From Shinisaurus crocodilurus (lineage: Eukaryota; Chordata; Lepidosauria; Squamata; Shinisauridae): DNA of 64,000 nt. Both the position numbers and the translations under genes were made by a program. The DNA is taken from NCBI GenBank assembly GCA_021292165.1, contig JAHFWL010000961.1:124001-188000 (forward strand), in the 5' to 3' direction. Of this stretch, positions 56,821 to 63,725 are shown piece by piece (positions within the stretch are counted from its first letter, which is position 1; the number at the start of each line of letters is the position of its first letter). The notes beneath the pieces were generated by a model. That model made no database searches. It was not told the origin of the DNA and saw only the letters and a program-made list of their open reading frames with translations.

Positions 56821-59800
56821 TGGGTGGGAAATCAGCAAGGGTGCTCTGTAGCAAAGTTGGCGTGGTTTATACATGCTGGGTGCGAATTCAAGGTGAGCCG
56901 CTTGGAATCATAGAGTCCTAAATGGTTTGGGCATGGTGAATACTTTTAAATGGAAGTTAAAAGACCTTTTAAAAATTTATTTACAAAAGCATTTGACCCC
57001 TGACTTGATGGTTTTGTGGTTTCAGGTTAAGATTATGACTGCTGTATTTTAAATTGTTGCATTGTGACAGTAGGATCTCTCTCTTGGTACAAGCCAGGCT
57101 CGCTCGCTGCCCCTTCTGGTTTTTATTTTATTTCTTAAGACTTTTTTTTTTTATTTTAAAAAATGTTTTTTAAAACAACAACTGGGAAGCTGGTATGCTG
57201 CAAAGGAAAGCGCTGCCCTCCAGCACCCTGGTTATTTGGGTCTGAAAAGGCAGCCTTTGTATTTTGGAGCTCAGATCCCCCACCACTTTGTACTTTGGTT
57301 CTTGGGCAAGTTACTTTTCTTTGACTCTCACCACTTTGCCCTAGGGCAAATGAGTTTTTGGGGGGGACCAGCCATGCCCAGCATAGTAGCCATTTTGTGA
57401 ATGGATGAGCCTGCCCCCCATGGCAGCCATTTTGTGAAAGCACCCACAATGCTCCCTCCGTGTGGTGTAGTGGTGAGAGTGTTGGACTGGGACTCGGGAG
57501 ATCCGGGTTCTAGTCCCCGCTCGGCCATGAAACTCACTGGGTGACTTTGGGCCAGTCACTGCCTCTCAGCCTAACCTACCTCACAGGGTTGTTGTGAGGA
57601 TATAATGGAGAGGAGGACTATGTAAGCCACCTTGGGTTCCTTGCAGGAAAAAAGGCGGGTATAAATGTAATAAATAAATAAATAAAATAAATAAATAAAA
57701 TAAATTCCAAGTGTGCCCGGCAACTCAAAAGGGTTGGGGAACCCTGTTGACTAGTAGTAAGAGATACTTGGAACGATTTGCAGTCGTTGTTCAACAACAA
57801 AAATATATAAAAGCGTTCCCCTCAATACGAGGCTCCTAAAACGGGGGGGGGGGGAATTGAGGGGTGAGTGAGTGGATATTTGTGTGTGTGTGTTAGTGAA
57901 AAGATTTCGGGTTCAGTTCTGGTACTAAAAACAAATCCTTGGGCTGAGCAGACGCTCAAAGATGACCCCTCTTCCTTAATTCTAAGTGACAAGTTGCTCT
58001 AGTTCAGGGCTCTCCAACCTTGGGTCCCCAGGTGTTTTTGGCCTACAACTCCCAGCATGCCCCAGCCAGCTCTGCAGAGCTGGCTGGGGCATGCTGGGAG
58101 TTGTAGGCCAAAAACACCTGGGGACCCAAGGTTGGAGAGCCCTGCTCTAGTTGGTGGATCTCAGGGTTCTAGCAGAAAGAAAGAGCAAAGTAAACCCTGT
58201 AACCCAAAGTCATCTGCCCGCCCTTGGTTGAGAGCATCCTTCCCCAATCCGGTGCCCTCCAGATGATTTGGACTCCCGATTCCCATCAACCCCAGCCAGC
58301 GAGGCCAATGGTCAGGAATGCTAGGAGGTGTAGCCCAAAACGCTTCCTACTCCTCATCAGGGGCGTCCCAAGACATTTTGCTGCCTGAGGCGAAGGACAA
58401 GACGCCCCCCCCCCCCCCGGTTCCATGTAGAAAAGCTGACTACACTGGCAAATGAATCTGTCTTCGACATGGATGATGGGACACCCTCCTCCACCGCACC
58501 TGAAGGCAGCAGGCTGGTTTAAGGGGTGCAGAGCAGGCCGCAGGGCACACCAGGCTCTCCTCCAACACCTTGCTGCTGCCACCCCCCCCGGCATCTGCCA
58601 CCGGAGGCGACTGTTTCACTCTGCCTAAGGGTAGGGCCGGCCCTGCCCCCAACTCACCTGCAAGCTGTCCCCTCCCTGCATTAACTCTTGCAAAACATGA
58701 GGACTGGGGTGATTGTCCTAAAAGGAAAAAGAGCCATGAACATTCCACAGCGGGGACCCTGAGATTTCTCCGTCTAACCCCTTCCTCTTCCGCGACCCGG
58801 AGCTCCTTGGCATTGTGGCCCCGTCATACCGAAAGGAGAAGGTTCAGTTCGGCCCGTAACAGCATGACGTCCACTGTGATGGAGGCCACCCGGAGGATGT
58901 CCGGTTCCTGCAGATGGTCAGGGAAGCAGAGCCCGTCCGTCTGTTCTTCGGAATAGCCGTAGAGTCGAAGAACGTCCCGTCCACCCTGCCAGAAACGCAT
59001 TTCGCACCATCAGTGGTCTTGGAAGACAGCGGGAGGCGGTTGGCAAGTGTGACACAGCTTGGCTCCCCCCTTGGAGCCAAGCTGAATCTCCCCGCGCGCT
59101 GGATTCTGCAAGGGCGGCCCTTCAATACTTGAAGCCAGACTGCTGTTTGATAAAGATAGGGTCTTAGCTGTGGTGGCCCCCTTCTCTATGGAACACCCTA
59201 CCAAGAGAAGCTGGCCAGGCTTATTCTATTGCAGCTTTTCAGAAAGCTGTAAAAAAATAGGAAAGGGAAAAGCGGGGAGAAAGGTCTAGCAACTGAGCAG
59301 TGTCTGATAGCCTGGGACCAAAAAAACAAAGTGGGAGGCAGGTGAAAAAGCATTCCAGAGACCGGGGTGTGTGTGTCACCACTGAGAAGGCCCTGTCTCA
59401 GTCACCATGCACTGTACCTTGCTTGGCAGCAGCAATGGGAGAAGATGGCCTTGTAGGCCCCTTCCAACTCTACTTTTCTATGAACCTCTGACAATGACCT
59501 GAGTACAGAGGCAAGCTGACGTGGAGGTAAGTGATCCCTTTGGATACCCTGGTCCCAATCCGTGAAGGGCTTTAGTGCTGGCCCCAGCACTTTGAATTGT
59601 GCCCAGAAACAGGCTGCTTAGAGACTGGCAATATATTTTCCCAATTCCCAGCCCCTGTTAGCAATCTAGCTGCTGTATTTTGAACTAGCTGAAGTTTCTT
59701 GACAGTCTTCACGGAAAGCCCCACGTACAACATGTTACAGTAGTCCAGCCTCCCCCACGTTGATGACACTTCACCCCAAATCCCTGGATGACCTCATTCA

Positions 59801-61191
59801 GCGGTTTCCTAGCAGTTTTTAGCACCTTCTAGTAGTTTCCGTCAATTTTGCTCCGCTGCCCCCCGCCCATTTGGGGGCTGGTGCAGAGTTTTACTCTTAC
59901 ATGATTAAAAACGGAAGACAACATGACATTTAAAGAGAAGGGGAAAAATCAAATTGGGGATTTGGTGGTGGGGTGGGGTGAACGGGAAGAGAATGCCTCT
60001 CTCACCTGGATAGTGTCCACCGTGTCCCGGAAGACGGGATTGTTGAACTTGACAGTCCGCCAGAAACGGGGCTTGTGAGGGTTCAGGAGGTTGCGCCCGT
60101 ATTTCTCCAGGATGTTCAGGCCAGTGGAGAGTGTCCGGAGGTCTTTTGGGGTCTGGGCAGGGTTGGACATGTGGAGAAAACCCTAATCAGACATTGCAAA
60201 CGCACAAATCTTACGAAGCCACTCTCAACCCCACAACACTACGCCGGCCAAACTCTCACGCAGCCGGCTTCTGAGACTTCACTGGGCAGCGCACCCCCCC
60301 ATCGAACATCTCTCTTATTTTAAGGACTAGAACCTTGCTTCTGGGGTTGTTTGTTTTCTAGATGAAAGCTCACATTCTCAGGATGCGACCCCCGAAGGCT
60401 ATCCAGTTCTGCAGTCACGCGATGAAATCACAGTGCATGCAATAAGCACGACCCTGATTATATTGCGGCCTTGTTCGTTCGTTCATTCCATTTCTATGTA
60501 ACTGCCCAATAGCCAAAGCTTTCTGGGCAGTTTACAAAGATTAAAAACCATTAAAAAATACATTATAAATAGTATTTTTAAAAAAACCCATTTATGTACA
60601 AACATATAAACAGACACACATATATTCCCTTCAACACTCCACCAAGCGAACTTCCAGCACCCCAAAACAACACATAACTTTCGCTCTGCTTTCTAGCTAG
60701 GACTTGATCCTCTTTTCTACATCTCGGCCAGCAGCCCCACCTTACCTAGGGCTGTGTGGCAGCTCCATTACAGGCAAACATCCCACTGGTAAAGCTCCCA
60801 GAATTTCTGCCTGTCGGGCAGCGGTTCAAAGCACAAGGGCCACTCCAGGGAGGAGAGAGGGAGGCAGCCATGCCAGTCCTGCCTCTGTCACTTCCAAATG
60901 TCCAACTTGGTCCCGTCCCGTCCCCCAATTTCAAACCCCGTATTTCTCCAGGATGTTCTTTTTCACCCCCAATTTCCATACACACGCCCTCCACATGCGT
61001 TCCCTTACCTGCCCCCGGATATTGGCTTCTACAATGCGCTTGGCATCGATCTCCCGGTACTTTTGCACAGCGGGAAGGGACATCTCCACCAGACACTGCA
61101 CAGGCTCGGGGTTCTGCTCCGCGGGGCTCTTGATCAAAGCACTGACCAGCTCGTCCCGGAGGGACACGAACTGGCACTCCACGTCCCCCAT
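30770..61191 (-). CDS. RNF31: RNF31 / HOIP, LUBAC E3 ubiquitin ligase (21 coding exons)
   Basis: HOIP is the catalytic RBR ligase of LUBAC. It makes Met1-linked ubiquitin chains that drive NF-kappaB signalling and restrain cell death. All 21 coding exons could be joined in phase, giving 1072 codons, the length of the human protein. Order: PUB domain (about 1-180), B-box-like zinc finger (about 210-250), three NZF zinc fingers (303-329, 345-371, 398-420), UBA (about 578-630), RING1 (about 698-750), IBR, RING2 with the catalytic cysteine at about residue 883 in GGCMHF, and the linear-chain determining domain to residue 1072. PUB pocket asparagines in VKFNNPVF are kept. The ATG lies two bases into its exon, after an AG, so a 5' UTR exon must lie upstream. 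Exons are listed separately. No frame damage was found. Confidence 0.97.
30946..31120 (-). CDS. RNF31: RNF31 coding exon 20 (LDD)
   Basis: Residues 997-1055: [19 protein letters not shown], ending AYRGRLIK. Donor gtgaag; reading through it would give an unrelated tail, so splicing to exon 21 is preferred. Confidence 0.95.
32213..32309 (-). CDS. RNF31: RNF31 coding exon 19 (LDD)
   Basis: 97 bases, residues 965-997: GCRVMEQKE and then [14 protein letters not shown]. The LDD binds the acceptor ubiquitin and enforces Met1 linkage. Donor gtgagt. Confidence 0.95.
32968..33025 (-). CDS. RNF31: RNF31 coding exon 18 (LDD)
   Basis: 58 bases, residues 946-965: [16 protein letters not shown]. Donor gtgagt. 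Confidence 0.94.
33548..33661 (-). CDS. RNF31: RNF31 coding exon 17 (RING2 end, LDD)
   Basis: 38 codons, residues 908-945: [19 protein letters not shown], identical in layout to human. Acceptor ctgccag, donor gtcagg. Confidence 0.96.
34322..35002. mobile_element. hAT element with GACTCG subterminal repeat arrays
   Basis: Ends CAGGGATGG and CATCCTTG, with a perfect 8-bp target duplication cgaagagc (34314-34321, 35003-35010). Both ends carry many copies of gactcg/cgagtc within ~150 bases, and the interior is quiet. It lies in RNF31 intron 16. No transposase ORF. Confidence 0.85.
35263..35530 (+). mobile_element. Sauria SINE with duplicated head
   Basis: Full SINE in which the first ~23 bases (gagccagtgtggcgtagtgg) occur twice in tandem before the box A region. 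The tail is (ATAAAT)n and (AAT)n. Confidence 0.9.
36432..36980 (-). mobile_element. CR1 LINE 3' region, reverse orientation
   Basis: The 'gagttggaaggggcctacaa..ggccatcgagtccaacccc' start is the reverse complement of the CR1 3' end, followed by about 500 bases of the CR1 3' region. It lies in RNF31 intron 16. Confidence 0.8.
37683..37801 (-). CDS. RNF31: RNF31 coding exon 16 (RING2 with catalytic cysteine)
   Basis: Residues 868-907. [18 protein letters not shown] carries the thioester-forming Cys (about 883; Cys885 in human) and the following His. The codon joined across the junction reads Ala where human has Asp. Donor gtaagg. Confidence 0.97.
38092..38152 (-). mobile_element. Sauria SINE tail fragment
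   Basis: Only the 'tttataccctgccttttttcc' 3' portion is left, next to a hairpin MITE. Confidence 0.6.
38187..38298. mobile_element. hAT-type hairpin MITE (family H)
   Basis: CAGTGTTCTCC...GAACACTG palindrome in RNF31 intron 15. A second, half-length copy of the right arm is at about 38551-38621. Confidence 0.75.
38763..38877 (-). CDS. RNF31: RNF31 coding exon 15 (IBR end, linker to RING2)
   Basis: Residues 830-868. [10 protein letters not shown] completes the [22 protein letters not shown] leads into RING2. Leaves in phase 1, donor gtgagg. Confidence 0.95.
39873..40008. mobile_element. hAT-type hairpin MITE (family H), perfect target duplication
   Basis: Near-perfect 136-base palindrome in RNF31 intron 14, flanked on both sides by cccctatct (39864-39872, 40009-40017). 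Confidence 0.9.
40045..40345 (+). mobile_element. L2-type LINE reverse-transcriptase fragment
   Basis: Plus-strand translation includes [11 protein letters not shown], the L2/CR1 C-terminal RT motif, then frame breaks. Confidence 0.55.
40381..40530. repeat. Two (CA)n microsatellites
   Basis: (CA)n at about 40381-40418 and 40482-40530, separated by unique sequence. They create spurious long ORFs on both strands. Confidence 0.95.
40677..40766 (-). CDS. RNF31: RNF31 coding exon 14 (IBR)
   Basis: 30 codons, residues 800-829: [19 protein letters not shown] and then FCVQCKRQ. Donor gtccgt. Two (CA)n tracts lie in the following intron. Confidence 0.96.
41891..42235. mobile_element. hAT non-autonomous element, perfect target duplication
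   Basis: Ends CAGTGCTTCTCAA and its near inverse TTTGAGAAGCACTG, flanked by cactagag (41883-41890, 42236-42243). It lies in RNF31 intron 13, about 150 bases 3' of exon 13 in the transcript. Confidence 0.9.
42386..42484 (-). CDS. RNF31: RNF31 coding exon 13 (RING1-IBR link)
   Basis: 33 codons, residues 767-799, ending [13 protein letters not shown], which starts the IBR zinc site. Donor gtgagt. Confidence 0.96.
42566..42725 (-). mobile_element. CR1-related fragment
   Basis: 'agagccctgctggatcagac..ccagcattctgttcacacagtgg' is the reverse complement of the 3' part of the 50008-50620 element. Confidence 0.6.
43651..43824 (-). CDS. RNF31: RNF31 coding exon 12 (RING1)
   Basis: 58 codons, residues 709-766. 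[19 protein letters not shown], then VCPAC. RING1 recruits the ubiquitin-loaded E2. Acceptor tttccag, donor gtgctt. Confidence 0.97.
44318..44550 (-). mobile_element. Sauria SINE, reverse orientation
   Basis: Complete in reverse: 'tatatcccgccttttttcc' through to 'ccactacgccacactggctc'. Confidence 0.88.
44661..44731. repeat. Paired (CA)n microsatellites
   Basis: Two (CA)n tracts of about 28 and 26 bases separated by 'gacgactgtctgcctc'. Confidence 0.95.
45324..45536 (-). CDS. RNF31: RNF31 coding exon 11 (UBA end, RING1 start)
   Basis: 71 codons, residues 638-708. [25 protein letters not shown] and then [14 protein letters not shown], the first RING1 cysteines. Confidence 0.95.
45630..45812 (-). 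CDS. RNF31: RNF31 coding exon 10 (UBA)
   Basis: 61 codons, residues 577-637. VRELKALGF, then [19 protein letters not shown], the UBA helices that bind HOIL-1L. Donor gtgagc. Confidence 0.95.
46214..46335. mobile_element. hAT-type hairpin MITE (family H)
   Basis: Near-perfect palindrome in RNF31 intron 9, flanks gcctaaca and gtctaaca (7/8 target duplication). Confidence 0.85.
46576..46839 (-). CDS. RNF31: RNF31 coding exon 9 (pre-UBA helices)
   Basis: 88 codons, residues 489-576. [19 protein letters not shown] aligns with the human segment before the UBA domain, part of the HOIL-1L/SHARPIN-binding region. Its donor is gtcagc, a weaker form, but the phase fits. Confidence 0.9.
46980..47136 (+). 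mobile_element. 5S-rRNA-derived SINE with CR1 tail, copy A
   Basis: The head 'ggaaagctaagcagggtcag' plus 'acttggatgggagacc' matches the internal promoter region of 5S rRNA; the tail 'ggacttgatggccttgtagg' is the CR1 3' end. Confidence 0.85.
47365..48040. mobile_element. hAT element, 676 bases, perfect target duplication
   Basis: Ends CAGGGCCGGATTAA and TTAATCCGGCCCTG, flanked by ggtgcatc (47357-47364, 48041-48048). It has an AT-rich interior without a transposase ORF, and lies in RNF31 intron 8. Confidence 0.9.
48455..48645 (-). mobile_element. Sauria SINE, reverse orientation, partial
   Basis: The tail and body are clear; the head is lost in a poly-G run near 48615. Confidence 0.75.
49272..49553 (-). 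CDS. RNF31: RNF31 coding exon 8 (NZF3 and linker)
   Basis: 94 codons, residues 395-488. [18 protein letters not shown] is the third NZF. A Pro/Glu/Arg-rich linker follows, ending in the conserved [14 protein letters not shown]. Donor gtgagc. Confidence 0.96.
50008..50620 (+). mobile_element. CR1-type LINE 3' region, sense
   Basis: Starts 'tacagttctggtcaccac' and contains 'ggctggagcaactcccctac', the CR1 3' layout, ending in 'cctgatccagcagggctctt'. It abuts 5S-SINE copy B. Confidence 0.7.
50627..50779 (+). mobile_element. 5S-rRNA-derived SINE with CR1 tail, copy B
   Basis: Same head and tail as copy A, with 'ggaaagctaagcagggtcaa' and 'acttggatgggagacc'. Confidence 0.85.
51095..51464 (-). CDS. 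RNF31: RNF31 coding exon 7 (NZF1 and NZF2)
   Basis: Residues 271-394. NZF1 has CAAC and CAAC pairs (about 305-322). NZF2 has [18 protein letters not shown] (347-364), where Thr-Phe is the typical ubiquitin-contact pair. GC-rich. Donor gtaagc. Confidence 0.97.
51541..51654. repeat. Near-perfect 110-base hairpin upstream of RNF31 exon 7
   Basis: Arms 51541-51595 and 51600-51654 are almost perfectly complementary with a 4-base loop. It belongs to the 'actccca..ctggtgccctcc' hairpin family. In the RNF31 transcript it ends about 76 bases before the exon 7 acceptor. Confidence 0.9.
52078..52230 (+). mobile_element. 5S-rRNA-derived SINE with CR1 tail, copy C
   Basis: Third copy, same structure; it is followed 20 bases later by a Sauria SINE. 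Confidence 0.85.
52251..52450 (+). mobile_element. Sauria SINE
   Basis: 'gccagcatggtctagtggtt' head, box B 'ggttctagtcccc', body and the 'ttccttgcaggaaataaaat' end. Confidence 0.88.
52835..53024 (-). CDS. RNF31: RNF31 coding exon 6 (B-box-like zinc finger)
   Basis: Residues 208-271. Cysteine/histidine pattern CQLCG...HCPPC...[17 protein letters not shown] as in human HOIP. It ends in a proline run. Its acceptor is preceded by a long (TC)n microsatellite. Donor gtagca. Confidence 0.95.
53034..53101. repeat. (GA)n / (TC)n microsatellite at RNF31 exon 6 acceptor
   Basis: An uninterrupted 68-base (GA)34 on the plus strand. On the RNF31 sense strand it reads (TC)34, followed by cacctgcag and the exon, so it forms the polypyrimidine tract. 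Confidence 0.97.
53802..53940. mobile_element. hAT-type hairpin MITE (family H)
   Basis: Palindrome with flanks cggtagag and cagtagag (7/8), in RNF31 intron 5. Confidence 0.85.
54370..54675 (-). mobile_element. CR1 LINE 3' region, reverse orientation
   Basis: Similar to 36432-36980 and truncated after 'actctggggtgatcgagaag'. Confidence 0.75.
55058..55130. mobile_element. Half of a family-H hairpin MITE
   Basis: The left arm, CAGTGTTCTCCAACTTTGGG to 'ccagccagctacgct', is present; the right arm is missing. Confidence 0.65.
55358..55942. mobile_element. Palindromic hAT-like element with octamer motifs
   Basis: Ends TAAGGGATGTG and CACACATCCCTA, flanked by cctacaac (55350-55357, 55943-55950). 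Much of its length folds back on itself. It has three exact ATGCAAAT octamers (55545, 55583, 55647). It landed inside an older hairpin element. Confidence 0.8.
56578..56653 (-). CDS. RNF31: RNF31 coding exon 5 (linker)
   Basis: 76 bases, residues 183-208, leaving in phase 1. Poorly conserved linker; supported by acceptor ttgcag, donor gtaacg and phase. Confidence 0.85.
56787..56820. repeat. (GT)n microsatellite
   Basis: About 17 uninterrupted GT units in RNF31 intron 4. Confidence 0.9.
57460..57710 (+). mobile_element. Sauria SINE
   Basis: tRNA-like head 'gtgtggtgtagtggtgagag', full body and an (AAATA)n tail. Confidence 0.9.
58005..58144. mobile_element. hAT-type hairpin MITE (family H variant), perfect target duplication
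   Basis: A nearly perfect 140-base palindrome bounded by CAGGGCTCTCC and GGAGAGCCCTG, flanked by ctctagtt (57997-58004, 58145-58152). In RNF31 intron 4. Confidence 0.92.
58658..58717 (-). CDS. RNF31: RNF31 coding exon 4 (PUB C-terminal helix)
   Basis: 20 codons, residues 163-182: [13 protein letters not shown] and onward. Acceptor ttttag, donor gtgagt. Confidence 0.9.
58830..58985 (-). CDS. RNF31: RNF31 coding exon 3 (PUB)
   Basis: 52 codons, residues 111-162, starting [18 protein letters not shown]. Same exon length as human. Acceptor ctggcag, donor gtatga. Confidence 0.95.
59440..59770 (-). mobile_element. L2-type LINE 3' end
   Basis: Minus-strand translation [20 protein letters not shown] followed by [11 protein letters not shown] is the C-terminal RT motif of L2/CR1 LINEs. 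The 3' region runs to about 59440. Confidence 0.7.
60006..60152 (-). CDS. RNF31: RNF31 coding exon 2 (PUB core)
   Basis: 49 codons, residues 62-110. Contains [12 protein letters not shown] and VKFNNPVF. The double asparagine (about 98-99) belongs to the pocket that binds OTULIN and SPATA2-type PUB-interacting motifs in the family. Donor gtgaga. Confidence 0.96.
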
Positions 61192-61193
61192 GT
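61009..61193 (-). CDS. RNF31: RNF31 coding exon 1 (PUB N-terminus)
   Basis: Coding from ATG at 61191, residues 1-61, ending IVEANIRGQ. Acceptor ggtggcag, donor gtaagg. It aligns with the first ~60 residues of human HOIP. Confidence 0.93.
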
Positions 61194-61435
61194 CTGCCAC
61201 CAAAGGAGGGAGAGAATGTAGAGAAAGAAGGAAAGATAGAGAAGTGAGTTTCTCCCTTACAATCCCACCCAGGGTTAACGCAGTACTTCTCTCCAGGGAA
61301 CGTAAGGCAGAGGTCATTGCAGGAGGGTGGTACGGTGTTATCCGTTTGTATCTTCACAACAACCCTGCGAGGTGGCTTACAGCTGAGAGATTGGGGGAAG
61401 GCTGGTTCATGCTATATGAAGGGGGCAATCCTATG

Positions 61436-61555
61436 CATGTTTAGACAGAGGAAACGCCTACGACTCCCAGCATGCCCCAGCCAGCTCTGCTGGCTGGGGC
61501 ATGCTGGGAGTTGTAGGACTTTTCTCTGTCTAAACATGCTATAGGATTGCGACCT
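61436..61555. repeat. Hairpin element with 'tgtttagacag' ends
   Basis: Inverted 'caatcctatgcatgtttagacag' and 'ctgtctaaacatgctataggattg' around a palindromic centre. Related ends occur near 17480, 26310, 31560 and 55320. Confidence 0.7.
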
Positions 61556-62483
61556 AAATTTGTTCCCTTTTTAAAGATGCCACAAGACCCTTTGTTGTTT
61601 TTAAAAGAGAAAAGCGAAGAGAAATATCTACAAAGTAATTTCGGTCTTTCAGTCTCTGTTTTAAATCCTTTACTGTGTTTTAAATCTCTGTACTGCCACT
61701 GGGTTTTATTTCGACGTTTACTCCCATTTAATCCTGTGGTTTTAAATTTTTGTACTGTATTTCATGGTTTTAATTGTTGTGAACCGCCCAGAGAGCTTTG
61801 GCTATTGGGCGGTATAGAAATGTAATAAATAAATAAATAAAACAGTGGGGGAGGGGCTTCATTAAGGCTAATAATAATAATAATAATAATGATAATAATA
61901 ATAATCCCCCGGGCTGGGAATATTCTCTCCCTTTCCCAGGCATCACTTTCAAAAATTAATAATTTCATCATTTAACCAGAGGTCAGCATACATGGCAATT
62001 TAACAGGCAAAAACAGACAGGAGCTAACAATCCCTCTTCCCCAACCTGGCGCCCCTCCGGAGGTTTCGGGCCACCATCATGGCTGGGAATGATGGGAGCT
62101 GTCGTCTCACGCTTCCAGAGTGCTCCGGGTTGGGGAAGTCTGATCCAAGGGAGAGAAACATCCCAATCAAGGGTTAACAGTGCACGTCTTAGATAGGTCT
62201 ACTCAGAAGCGAGCTCCGTTGAGTCCAATGGGGTTTACTCCCGGGTTAAGTGGCTCCAGGATTGCGCAGGCTGCCGGGTGGGGAGCTCAAATTGGGGGGT
62301 AAATACCCTCCCTTTCACTTTTGCTTTCTTTTTTCCTTTGGGCGCACACGCGCGCGCGCACCCAATCTGCGATTTGGATCCAATGATAAAAAGTTGGAAG
62401 CGGGTTTTGAAATGGAGTTTTTTTGTGTGTGGGGGGGGGGGGTTTCCTGCAGTGGGGGCGGGGGAAAAGGGGGGATCTCGTAC

Positions 62484-62760
62484 CTTGTCAGGAGTGGGGC
62501 GCGGGGCGCGTGACGCTCATGTCCCGGGAAGCTCCTCCAACAGCTGGTGGCAGGAGAGGAGCAGGAGGAGGAGGAGGGAGGAGGAGGAAAGGGGGCAGGA
62601 AGCGAAAGGCGAACAAGAGGCCAGCGAGGGAAACCCCGCGCGGCGCGGAGAGGGACGCCCGGAGACGGGGAGGAAGAACTGCAAGCGCGGGCTCGCCTCT
62701 GCGCGAGCGCCTCTGAGCATACGCAGAGTGCATTTGCCGCGCAGCGGGGGTGCCCGCTGG
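62484..62760 (-). promoter_or_regulatory. RNF31: CpG-rich candidate RNF31 5' UTR exon with short uORF
   Basis: On the minus strand a donor (ACAAG|gtacga) ends a GC-rich segment at 62484, which could splice to the acceptor just before the RNF31 ATG. It carries an ATG at 62520 opening a 10-codon uORF that stops at 62488, four bases before the exon end. The 5' limit is a guess. Confidence 0.5.
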
Positions 62761-62826
62761 AGGAAAAAAAAAATAAAAATAAATTAACAACAGCCTGCCC
62801 CGCCGTGTTTCTGGGATGAGAGTAGC

Positions 62827-62940
62827 CTCCCCACCTCCACCTGGCCGCGCTCCAGATGTGTTGGATTACAACTCCCAGCCGGGGGATGCTGGGAGTTGTA
62901 GTCCAACGCATCTGGAGGGCGGCCAGGTGGAGGTGAGGAT
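62827..62940. repeat. Hairpin element in the RNF31-PSME2 intergenic region
   Basis: Inverted arms around 'cccagccgggggatgctggg', extending into 'cacctccacctggccg' and its complement. Confidence 0.75.
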
Positions 62941-63547
62941 GATATAATAGCTGCACTATATCAGGGGTGTGGAACCGCAGGCTCAGGGGTTAAATGTGGC
63001 CCTCTTGTGGCGCCCACTCGGGCTGGGGCATGCTGGGAGTTGTAGTCCAACACATCTGGAGGCGGGCGCCCAATGTAGCCCTCTTGTCACTGTGGCTCCC
63101 ACTCGCGCTGGGGGGGGGGGGATGCTGGGAGGGCGGCCAGGTTGGGGGAGGCTCGGATCAGGGCCCGCAGGGCAAAAAGATGTCGAGGCAGAGATTCTTC
63201 TCTTTAAAATATATATATATATATATCCTTCTCTCTTTAAAAAAATCAGATTAAGAATAAGATGAAGCTCGGGGCGCAAAGGCAATTTGGAATGAAAGCC
63301 AAAAAGGGGGCGGGGCCTTTCGCGTCTTGCAAAAGGTTTCGGGGCGGGTCGCGCGGGGTCGGGGCGGCTTTTTCCTCTGGTGGGGTTCAACATTTGGAGG
63401 CGGGGGCGCGGGGAGAGAAGGGAGGCTTCTGTGCCCCCCCCTCCTCCTCCTCCATGCACCGAGACAAAGGTGACACCTTAATGGCGGGGCGGGGGGAATG
63501 GGAGGGAAGAGGCGTGGAAGCGGCCGCGGGGCGGAACGTGTGAATGT

Positions 63548-63559
63548 GAAAGTGAAAAC
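63548..63559 (+). promoter_or_regulatory. PSME2: ISRE/IRF-binding site upstream of PSME2
   Basis: GAAAGTGAAAAC matches the GAAANNGAAA core recognised by IRF factors and ISGF3. It lies about 115 bases upstream of the PSME2 ATG in GC-rich sequence. PSME2 is interferon-inducible in mammals; the site's function here is inferred. Confidence 0.6.
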
Positions 63560-63674
63560 GGACCGGGGTTTTTTTTTTTTGCAGCGAGCCGTTGCAGTTC
63601 CGCGAAGGGGCAAATCGGAGCTGAGGTTTGACTCTCGCTTGAAGCGCACCCCCCCTCCAACTCCAGACAGCACC

Positions 63675-63725
63675 ATGGCCAAATCCTGCACCGCCATCCA
63701 AGTCAATAAGGAGACCCGTGAAAAG
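63675..63725 (+). CDS. PSME2: PSME2 (PA28-beta) first coding exon, partial gene
   Basis: 17 codons, MAKSCTAIQVNKETREK, then donor gtggga. Human PSME2 also begins MAK-C and has a short first coding exon. PA28-beta pairs with PA28-alpha to form the 11S cap that opens the 20S/immunoproteasome and aids antigen processing. It is divergent from RNF31, as in human, which separates it from PSME1 and PSME3. The remaining exons lie beyond the window. Confidence 0.85.

Noticed and set aside
63675..63725. PSME1 or PSME3 instead of PSME2
   Set aside because: The MAK-C start and the head-to-head position with RNF31 match PSME2; the other two start differently and sit elsewhere.
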